Origin: Streptomyces sp. XM83C
GTDB taxonomy: Bacteria > Actinomycetota > Actinomycetes > Streptomycetales > Streptomycetaceae
Assembly: GCF_023072675.1 (NCBI RefSeq)
Contig: NZ_JALLGL010000014.1
Coordinates: 1 to 43,131, forward strand
Direction of reading: 5' to 3'
DNA length: 43,131 bases
Below the pieces are notes generated by a model, which was not told where the DNA came from, did not search any database, and saw only the letters and a list, made by a program, of their open reading frames with translations. The translations under genes and the position numbers were made by a program. Below are positions 37,534 through 43,131 of this stretch, piece after piece. Within the stretch, counting starts at the first letter, position 1. Every line of letters starts with the position of its first letter.

Positions 37534-38759
37534 CGCTGTTCCGCCTTCCCCCGTGTCGTCGTGCTGTGCTTCGGTACCGTCAGTTCGACCTCGGTGCCCT
37601 GGCCGGGCACGGAGATCCACTCGGCGCTGCCGCCGAGGTCGCGCAGCCGCCCGCGGATGGACAGGGCCACGCCGAGGCGTCCCTCGTGCTCGGCCTGCGC
37701 CAGCCGGCCCTCGGGGATGCCGGGCCCGTCGTCCCGTACGGTCACGACGACCCGGTCGGGTTCGTCCTCGACGAGGATCCACGCGCGTGCCTGCTCGCCG
37801 GCGTGCACGCGCACGTTGTCGAGGGCGGCGCCGACGGCGGCGGCGAGTTCCCGCGCGGCGGGCGGCGCGAGTTCCACGGGGGCTCCGGGCTCGGCGAGGC
37901 TGACCCGGGCCCCGGCGTAGGGGGCGAGCAGGGTGCGCAGGTCGACGGGGGTGTCGGCGCCCTCGGGCGGGTCCTCCACGACGCGTACGACCGCTCCTTG
38001 CGCGGTGTCCTCAAAGACCCGGGAGACGGGGCGCAGTCCGCCGGAGACCAGGGTGCGCAGCGCCACTTCCTGCTCGCCGGCGAGCCGTCCCAGCTCGGCG
38101 GCCTCGCCGCCGATGACGGCGCCGCGCCGCTGCACCATGGCGAGGACCTGGAGGACGCTGTCGTGGATGTCCCGGGCGAGGCGTTCTCTTTCCCGGCTGG
38201 CGGCCTCGATCTCCAGGGCGCGGGCGAGGGTGCGTTCGGAGGCCCGGGCGACCTCGACGACGTAGCCGATGGCGATGGAGGCGACCCAGACGAGGATGAC
38301 GTTGTGGACGGTGTCGCGGGCCGGGGTGCCGCGTTCGATCAGGTTGACCACGGCGACGGCGGTGGAGGCGTACGCGGCCCAGCGCCAGCCGCCCTTGACG
38401 GCGAAGGCGAGGACGGAACCGGCGGTCCATATCGACGGCAGGGTCGGCCCGCCGTCCATGATCCGCTGGTGGGAGTCGGCGACCGGGGTGAGGAGGATGC
38501 CGGTGAGCGCGACGGCGAGGTCGACGGCGAGGAAACGGCGGGTGCAGCGGGCTTCGCCGGCCACCCTGGGGAGGGTGGCGAGGGTCCACACGCACAGCAC
38601 GCCGTAGTAGGCGATCGCGACCCAGGGGCGTACGAACTGGTCGTAGGCGGTGGCGAACAGGCCGACCGCGTACAGCATGGTGAGGACGCGGTAGCCGGCG
38701 AGCGCACGCCACAGCGGCAGCTCGACCGACATGCGCATGACTTTCTCGCGTGCCGCCAC
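37530..38759 (-). CDS. macS: Sensor histidine kinase (MacS-like)
   Basis: 409-residue membrane kinase. About five hydrophobic helices fill residues 20-165, with short loops and no large extracellular sensor domain. The HisKA_3 motif ERERLARDIHDSVLQ has His199 as phospho-acceptor. The ATPase half shows an N box (GAALDNVRVHA), a G1 box (DDGPGIP) and GRLGVALSIRGRLRDLGG. It pairs with the LuxR-type regulator that follows by a 4-base overlap. GTG 38759 is taken; ATG starts at 38738 and 38732 are possible and would remove seven or nine residues. It should sense a membrane-associated cue. Confidence 0.9.
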   Translation of the reverse strand: MAAREKVMRMSVELPLWRALAGYRVLTMLYAVGLFATAYDQFVRPWVAIAYYGVLCVWTLATLPRVAGEARCTRRFLAVDLAVALTGILLTPVADSHQRIMDGGPTLPSIWTAGSVLAFAVKGGWRWAAYASTAVAVVNLIERGTPARDTVHNVILVWVASIAIGYVVEVARASERTLARALEIEAASRERERLARDIHDSVLQVLAMVQRRGAVIGGEAAELGRLAGEQEVALRTLVSGGLRPVSRVFEDTAQGAVVRVVEDPPEGADTPVDLRTLLAPYAGARVSLAEPGAPVELAPPAARELAAAVGAALDNVRVHAGEQARAWILVEDEPDRVVVTVRDDGPGIPEGRLAQAEHEGRLGVALSIRGRLRDLGGSAEWISVPGQGTEVELTVPKHSTTTRGKAEQR

Positions 38760-38838
38760 GTCCCCCAGCCCCCCGGTGTCCGCCCCAGTCCAGGCCCTGT
38801 TGCTGCCCAGGCCCTGTGCGGCCCAGGCCGTGTCCGGC

Positions 38839-39600
38839 CTAGGCGTCCTTCTCCTTCTTCGCCTGTTCCTTCTCGGCCTTGGCGAGCGCCGCCTTGGCCT
38901 CCTTCTCCGCCTTGGCCGCCTCGGCGATCTGCCGCTTGGCGGCGGTCGCGTACATGTCGACGTACTCCTGGCCGGAGAGCTTCATGATCTCGTACATGAC
39001 CTCGTCGGTCACCGCCCGCAGCACGAACCGGTCGTGCTCCATGCCCTGGTAGCGGGTGAAGTCCAGCGGCTTGCCGATGCGGATGCCGGGCCGCATGACC
39101 TTCGGGACGACCTTCCCCGGCGGCTGGATCTTCTCCGTGTCGATCATCGCGACGGGGATCACGGGCGCTCCTGTGGCGAGCGCCACACGCGCGAGGCCGC
39201 CGGGCTTGCCCCGGTAGAGACGGCCGTCGGGCGAGCGGGTGCCCTCCGGGTAGATCCCGAACAGCTCACCGCGCTCCAGCACCTCGATACCGCTCTTGAT
39301 CGCGGCCTCGCCCGCGCCGCGCACCCCGGAGCGGTCCACGGGCAGCTGGCCCACGCCCTTGAAGAACGCCGCGGTCAGCCGGCCCTTCACGCCGGGGGTG
39401 GTGAAGTACTCGGCCTTCGCGATGAAGGTGACCTTCCGGTCGAGCACCGCCGGCAGGAAGAACGAGTCGGAGAACGACAGGTGATTGCTCGCCAGGATCG
39501 CCGGGCCCTCGGCTGGAACGTTCTCCAGGCCCTCCACCCAGGGCCTGAAGACGAGCTTCAGCGAACCCCCGACGGTGACCTTCATCGCGCCGTACAACAA
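38839..39600 (-). CDS. plsC: 1-acyl-sn-glycerol-3-phosphate acyltransferase family protein
   Basis: Likely adds a fatty acyl chain to lysophosphatidic acid in phospholipid synthesis. The 253-residue product has the acyltransferase motif I NH-x4-D (His40 to Asp45, SNHLSFSDS), motif II near GVGQLPVDRSG, motif III YPEGTRSPDG and motif IV VIPVAM. The C-terminal 40 residues are an Ala/Lys/Glu-rich helix, probably coiled coil. TTG 39600 has AGGAGG seven bases upstream and gives MLYGAMKV; a second TTG follows directly. It is divergent from the esterase gene; TAAGGT upstream on its strand is a possible -10. Confidence 0.9.
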   Translation of the reverse strand: MLYGAMKVTVGGSLKLVFRPWVEGLENVPAEGPAILASNHLSFSDSFFLPAVLDRKVTFIAKAEYFTTPGVKGRLTAAFFKGVGQLPVDRSGVRGAGEAAIKSGIEVLERGELFGIYPEGTRSPDGRLYRGKPGGLARVALATGAPVIPVAMIDTEKIQPPGKVVPKVMRPGIRIGKPLDFTRYQGMEHDRFVLRAVTDEVMYEIMKLSGQEYVDMYATAAKRQIAEAAKAEKEAKAALAKAEKEQAKKEKDA

Positions 39601-39746
39601 CCGAGTGCCTCCTGATGTGTGTCGATCAGACCTTAACCCCAAGGACGCCGAACAGCCCGACGGCCCTGGTCGGTGTCAGTGCGGTCGCGTACGGTGAACC
39701 CACACCTGGACGTTGCTCATGCCTCTCTCATGAACAGGAGACCGAA

Positions 39747-40526
39747 GTGGCGGTCCTTCCTGGAGCCGAGCCGTACCGCCATGAGGGCGGGGAGGTCGGG
39801 GTTCTCCTCTGTCACGGCTTCACCGGTTCCCCGCAGTCGCTTCGCCCGTGGGCGGAGCACCTCGCCGAGCACGGGCTGACCGTGTCGCTCCCGCTGCTGC
39901 CCGGGCACGGGACCCGCTGGGAGGACATGGCGGTCACCGGCTGGCAGGACTGGTACGCGGAGGTGGACCGTGAGCTGCGTGTGCTGCGGGACCGGTGCGC
40001 GCGGGTGTTCGTCGCGGGCCTGTCGATGGGCGGCGCGCTGGCGCTGCGGCTGGCGGCCCGGCACGGGGACGCCGTCAGCGGGGTGATCGTCGTGAACCCG
40101 GCGAACAAGGTCCACGGCGTGGCCGCGCACGCCCTGCCCGTGGTGCGGCATCTGGTGCGGGCGACGAAGGGCATCGCCAGCGACATCGCCAAGCCGGGCG
40201 TGGCCGAGCTGGGGTACGACAAGGTGCCGCTGCACTGCGCGCACTCGCTGCGGAACTTCCTGCGGATGGTCGACGGGGAGCTGCCGCAGGTCACGCAGCC
40301 GCTGTTGCTGCTGCACAGCCCGCAGGACCATGTGGTGCCGCCCGCGGACTCGGCGCGGATCCTGTCGCGGGTCTCCTCGCTGGACGTGCGGGAGGTGCTG
40401 CTGGAACAGAGCTACCACGTGGCGACGTTGGACCACGATGCGGAGCGGATCTTCGAGGAGAGCCTCGCCTTCATCGGCCGGCTCGCTCCCAGTGTCGGCA
40501 AGGAAGGGACGACGGCAGGTGGCTGA
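39747..40526 (+). CDS. Alpha/beta hydrolase (carboxylesterase/monoglyceride lipase type)
   Basis: 259-residue cytoplasmic hydrolase. The oxyanion-hole loop CHGFTGSPQ (about 22-30), the nucleophile elbow GLSMGG with Ser93, the acid in LLLHSPQDHVVP and His224 (SYHVATLD) make a full triad. The pattern is that of Est30-like carboxylesterases, active on short-chain or monoacyl glycerol esters. GTG 39747 has AGGAG six bases upstream; upstream in-frame codons are not conserved. It overlaps the next gene by eight bases. Being opposite an acyltransferase gene hints at lipid turnover, but that is only positional. Confidence 0.92.
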   Translation: MAVLPGAEPYRHEGGEVGVLLCHGFTGSPQSLRPWAEHLAEHGLTVSLPLLPGHGTRWEDMAVTGWQDWYAEVDRELRVLRDRCARVFVAGLSMGGALALRLAARHGDAVSGVIVVNPANKVHGVAAHALPVVRHLVRATKGIASDIAKPGVAELGYDKVPLHCAHSLRNFLRMVDGELPQVTQPLLLLHSPQDHVVPPADSARILSRVSSLDVREVLLEQSYHVATLDHDAERIFEESLAFIGRLAPSVGKEGTTAGG

Positions 40527-41124
40527 GCACGACGCGGACCGCGAGGACGGGCGCGACGAGCCGGAGGAGCAGAGCGTCCCCTTCGACGAGGAGGCGGCTT
40601 GGAAGGCGATCGTGGCGGCGTACGGCGAGGAGCCGGCCGACCCGCCGGGCGCCAAGCCGTTCCGGTCGGTGGAGGACCTGGCGCTGCCGGAGCCGGCCGG
40701 CGACGACGACTCCGCCCAGGCACCGCAGGCCCCGCAGGCCACGCTGGACAGGACGGACACCAAGGACAAGCCGGCGACCCCGCTGGGCGGCTCGGTCTCC
40801 TTCGCGCCCGGGGTCGGCGGGCCGCGCGACTACTCGCTGCCCGAGCCGTCCGACGACGACTTCGACGAGGACGACGAGGGTCACTTCGTCCCGCCGGAGC
40901 CGCCACCGCTGCCCGAGGCCGACGCGACGGCGAAGTTCGCCTGGCTGGGCGTGCTGGGCGGCCCGGTCCTGCTGCTGCTCGCGGTCGTGCTCGGCTGGGA
41001 CATGACCTGGTGGCTGGCGACCGTGGGCATCGGCGGCTTCCTCGGCGGGTGCGCGACGCTGGTGATGCGGATGCGCACGGACGACGAGGACGACGGCGAT
41101 CCGGGGCGGGGGGCCGTGGTCTGA
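40519..41124 (+). CDS. Hypothetical membrane protein with acidic N-terminal region
   Basis: 201-residue protein from GTG 40519, overlapping the esterase gene by eight bases, with GGAAGGGA upstream. The first 130 residues are acidic and Pro/Ala-rich, probably disordered, with one conserved-looking helix (FDEEAAWKAIVAAYGEEP). Two hydrophobic helices follow (about 139-160 and 163-181), then a short acidic tail. No enzymatic domain is visible. Translational coupling makes it a likely partner or membrane anchor of the esterase. It converges on the EEP gene with a 41-base gap. Confidence 0.85.
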   Translation: MAEHDADREDGRDEPEEQSVPFDEEAAWKAIVAAYGEEPADPPGAKPFRSVEDLALPEPAGDDDSAQAPQAPQATLDRTDTKDKPATPLGGSVSFAPGVGGPRDYSLPEPSDDDFDEDDEGHFVPPEPPPLPEADATAKFAWLGVLGGPVLLLLAVVLGWDMTWWLATVGIGGFLGGCATLVMRMRTDDEDDGDPGRGAVV

Positions 41125-41165
41125 CGGGGGCTGTCGTCTGCCGGGGCCGAGGTTCCCGTCGGATG

Positions 41166-41912
41166 CTAGGGCGCCGGGATGCGTACGGCCGCCAGGACCG
41201 GCAGATGGTCGGTGGCCGCCCTCAGGTCCGCGTCGGTCACTCCGGGGTGGCCGTGGGGCACTCCGCAGCCGAGGACCTCGACGCCGTCCGTGGCGAAGAC
41301 CGCGTCGATGCGCTGATGCGGATCGGACGGCGTCCAGGTTGCCTCGCCGCCCCAGGGGGCGACGGCCCGGCAGTCCTGGAGCCGCTCTGCGATCCGGCGG
41401 AACGTGCGGCCTTCGGGCCCCTCGTTGAGGTCGCCGCCCGCGATGACGTGCGGTACGTCCAGCGCCGCGATCCGGTCGAGGAACATGCCGCCCTGCTCGT
41501 ACCGCTCGCTGCGGTCCAGGGAGAGATGGCAGGAGACCACGCCCAGGCGGACCCCGCCGAAGCGGACCACGGCCGTGGACAGGCCCCGCCGGTGCAGGCC
41601 GGGCGTGAGGGGCAGCAGGACGTCCTCGGTGCGTTCGACGGTGGCCCGCAGGCCGCACAGCAGGGCGGGCCCGGACGCGGTGGCCCCGCCGGAGAGGATC
41701 ACCAGGTCGGCGGCGCGGGCCAGCCGGGCGAGCTTCTTGCGCCAGCGGAAGAAGCGGGGCGCCTCCTGGACGAGGACCAGATCGGGGGCGCAGGCCTTGA
41801 TGACGCGGGCGAGGGCGTCGGTGTCGTCGCGCATCGAACGGATGTTGTAGCTCAGGACGCGCAGCACGACCGAACCGTCCGGCGCGGTGCGGGAGTTGGG
41901 GAGCGGCTCCAT
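41166..41912 (-). CDS. Endonuclease/exonuclease/phosphatase (EEP) family protein
   Basis: 248-residue metal-dependent phosphodiesterase or phosphatase. EEP signatures in order: LRVLSYNIRSM (Asn23), LVLVQEA (Glu50), SCHLSLDRSERYEQG, VIAGGDLNEGP (Asp and Asn of the active site), QRIDAVF and TDHLPVLAAV with His236. Members cleave DNA, sphingomyelin or phosphoinositides; the substrate is not readable here. No signal peptide is seen. ATG 41912 has no ribosome site, but TACATT (41925-41920) ends seven bases before it, suggesting a leaderless mRNA. Confidence 0.92.
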   Translation of the reverse strand: MEPLPNSRTAPDGSVVLRVLSYNIRSMRDDTDALARVIKACAPDLVLVQEAPRFFRWRKKLARLARAADLVILSGGATASGPALLCGLRATVERTEDVLLPLTPGLHRRGLSTAVVRFGGVRLGVVSCHLSLDRSERYEQGGMFLDRIAALDVPHVIAGGDLNEGPEGRTFRRIAERLQDCRAVAPWGGEATWTPSDPHQRIDAVFATDGVEVLGCGVPHGHPGVTDADLRAATDHLPVLAAVRIPAP

Positions 41913-42012
41913 GTGGATCAATGTACGCCCGCAAGCGCAGGGCGCGGGGGTGGCGCGGCCCACCGGTCGCCGGTGGCTCGTCGCGCCGCTCCCCGCGCCC
42001 GTGCGGTGACGG

Positions 42013-42966
42013 TTACATGATCGGGTCGGGCTCGCGGGCCAGGTCGGCCGCGCCCACGAGGCCGGCCTTGTTGCCCAGTTCCGCGGCGCGGACCTCGGCG
42101 ACGGGACGCCAGTTGCCGCCGACGAGCCAGCGCTTGTACGACTTGCGGATCGGGTCGAGGACCAGTTCGCCCTCGTCGGAGAGGCCGCCGCCGACGATGA
42201 ACGCCGACGGGTCGAACAGGGAGGCGAGGTCGGCGAGGCCGGCGCCGACCCAGCGGGCCAGCTCACGGTAGGAGTCGACGGCGACCTTGTCGCCCTGCCG
42301 GGCGGCCATGGAGATGTGCTTGCCCTCGATGCCGTCGGGGGTGCCGTCGCCCAGGGACAGCAGCAGCTCGGCCCGCTCGGGGGTGGCGTTGGCGCGCTGC
42401 TTGGCGTAGCGGACGAGGGCGCGGCCGGAGGCGTACTGCTCCCAGCAGCCCTGCGAGCCGCAGCCGCACAGCAGGCCGTCCGGCACCATGCGGATGTGGC
42501 CGAACTCGGCGGCGACGCCGAAGTGGCCGCGGCGCAGCTTGTTGCCGATGATGATGCCGCCGCCGAGGCCGGTGCCGAGCGTGATGCAGATGACGTTCCG
42601 GTGGCCCTTGCCGGCGCCGAACTTGTACTCGCCCCAGGCGGCGGCGTTGGCGTCGTTCTCCACGACGACGGGCAGGCCGGTGCGCTCCTCGACCTCCGCC
42701 TTCAGCGGTTCGTTGCGCCAGTCGATGTTCGGCGCGAAGTAGACCGTCGAGCGCTGACGGTTGACGTATCCGGCGGCGCCGATGCCCACGCCCACGATGT
42801 CGTGCCCAGCTCGTGCGCCCTCCACGGCCGAGGCGATGGCGTCCACGATGGCCTCGGGCGTGGTGGGGGTCGGCACCTTGAAGGTCGAGAGGATGTTGCC
42901 TTCCTCGTCGACCACGCCGGCCGCGATCTTCGTGCCGCCGATGTCGACGCCGATGGTGAGTCCCAT
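42013..42966 (-). CDS. glkA: ROK-family glucose kinase GlkA
   Basis: Phosphorylates glucose with ATP; in S. coelicolor the orthologue is also central to carbon catabolite repression. The 317-residue length equals that known for streptomycete GlkA. Motifs: phosphate loop VDIGGTK (7-13), catalytic Asp105 in ENDANAAAWGEY, GTGLGGGIIIG, and the zinc site His157, Cys167, Cys169 and Cys174 (CGCGSQGCWEQY). ATG 42966 has GAGGGA upstream at three bases. It is the last gene of the window; only about 80 bases of real promoter-proximal sequence remain before the artefactual end. Confidence 0.97.
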   Translation of the reverse strand: MGLTIGVDIGGTKIAAGVVDEEGNILSTFKVPTPTTPEAIVDAIASAVEGARAGHDIVGVGIGAAGYVNRQRSTVYFAPNIDWRNEPLKAEVEERTGLPVVVENDANAAAWGEYKFGAGKGHRNVICITLGTGLGGGIIIGNKLRRGHFGVAAEFGHIRMVPDGLLCGCGSQGCWEQYASGRALVRYAKQRANATPERAELLLSLGDGTPDGIEGKHISMAARQGDKVAVDSYRELARWVGAGLADLASLFDPSAFIVGGGLSDEGELVLDPIRKSYKRWLVGGNWRPVAEVRAAELGNKAGLVGAADLAREPDPIM

Positions 42967-42992
42967 GAATCCCTCAGTTTCGGTCGAGCCCC

Positions 42993-43104
42993 GCTACGGC
43001 CAACGGTACCCGAGGCGTTTGCCCTGAGGTCGCGTCGTCCGCCCGGTGGACCGGGCGGACGACGCGACCTCAGGGCAAACGCCTCGGGTACCGTTGGCCG
43101 TAGC
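42993..43104. repeat. Perfect 55-base inverted repeat (fold-back, probably artefact)
   Basis: 42993-43047 and 43050-43104 are exact reverse complements around GG. The right arm is immediately followed by a transposase-adapter-like sequence, so it is probably a copy made during library preparation or assembly and not genomic sequence. Confidence 0.9.
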
Positions 43105-43131
43105 CTGTCTCTTTTACAAATCTCCGGTCCC
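43105..43131. other. Degenerate Nextera (Tn5) mosaic end / adapter
   Basis: CTGTCTCTTTTACAAATCT matches the 19-base Tn5 mosaic end CTGTCTCTTATACACATCT at 17 positions. The next eight bases CCGGTCCC resemble the adapter continuation CCGAGCCC at six of eight. AT-rich sequence like this is foreign to the surrounding genome. Confidence 0.88.

Noticed and set aside
42993-43104. The terminal palindrome as a terminator, cruciform or operator of glkA
   Set aside because: It is exactly symmetric for 55 bases and abuts an adapter-like mosaic end, which points to a library artefact.
43105-43131. End of a Tn5-like transposon in the genome
   Set aside because: Only a degenerate mosaic end with following adapter-like bases is present, at the very end of the window next to a fold-back; no transposase or IS50 sequence is seen.

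Overview
The window is a stretch of actinobacterial chromosome, almost certainly Streptomyces. Base composition is very GC-rich (about 72% by eye), GTG and TTG starts are common, and many real genes carry long open shadow frames. From memory, the gene order (ftsL, rsmH ... metF, thiE, thiO-S-G ... bfr/bfd, aroH, anthranilate synthase, pfkA, macRS ... glkA) follows the SCO2091 to SCO2126 part of the S. coelicolor core chromosome. I see no insertion sequence, phage, CRISPR array, tRNA or rRNA.

Layout. 1-1446 (minus): edge of the division/cell-wall cluster (ftsL cut by the window edge, rsmH). 1887-7574 (plus): a beta-carbonic anhydrase, then a MoxR/DUF58/transglutaminase operon. 8071-10464 (minus): DUF3040 membrane protein, SAM methyltransferase, HEPN protein. 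10591-14315 (plus): operator, degenerate ABC ATPase, YhgE/Pip membrane protein, TetR repressor, strong terminator. 14777-17228: CrtI-like flavoprotein, then a convergent Tyr/Gly-rich membrane protein. 17285-23700: one-carbon and thiamine genes, with metF and thiE on minus and a TPP riboswitch driving thiO-thiS-thiG on plus. 23903-26792: PASTA kinase and endonuclease IV. 26932-29302: a metal/redox block with a CsoR-like operator before a His-rich DUF4396 protein, a molybdopterin oxidoreductase, bacterioferritin, and bacterioferritin-associated ferredoxin behind an iron box. 29401-34478: aromatic biosynthesis, with class II DAHP synthase (aroH) and a fused anthranilate synthase under a complete tryptophan attenuator, flanking a secreted protein. 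34430-42966: D-lactate dehydrogenase-like enzyme, an atypical phosphofructokinase, the MacR/MacS-like two-component pair, acyltransferase, esterase, membrane protein, EEP nuclease/phosphatase and glucokinase.

How the genes work together. aroH feeds chorismate and the attenuated anthranilate synthase draws it toward tryptophan. ThiE, ThiO, ThiS and ThiG cover the thiazole and coupling parts of thiamine synthesis. Bfr stores iron and Bfd, expressed in iron starvation, should release it. PfkA and GlkA belong to sugar phosphorylation.

The points most worth a second look are: the CsoR-like operator before a His-rich DUF4396 membrane protein (candidate copper factor); two near-palindromic operators in the bfr/molybdopterin oxidoreductase intergenic region; the ABC ATPase with Arg in Walker A beside YhgE/Pip and TetR; the PFK paralogue with three altered active-site positions; and the short ORF abutting aroH. 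The last ~85 bases are not genomic: they are a perfect fold-back followed by a degenerate Nextera-type transposase mosaic end.
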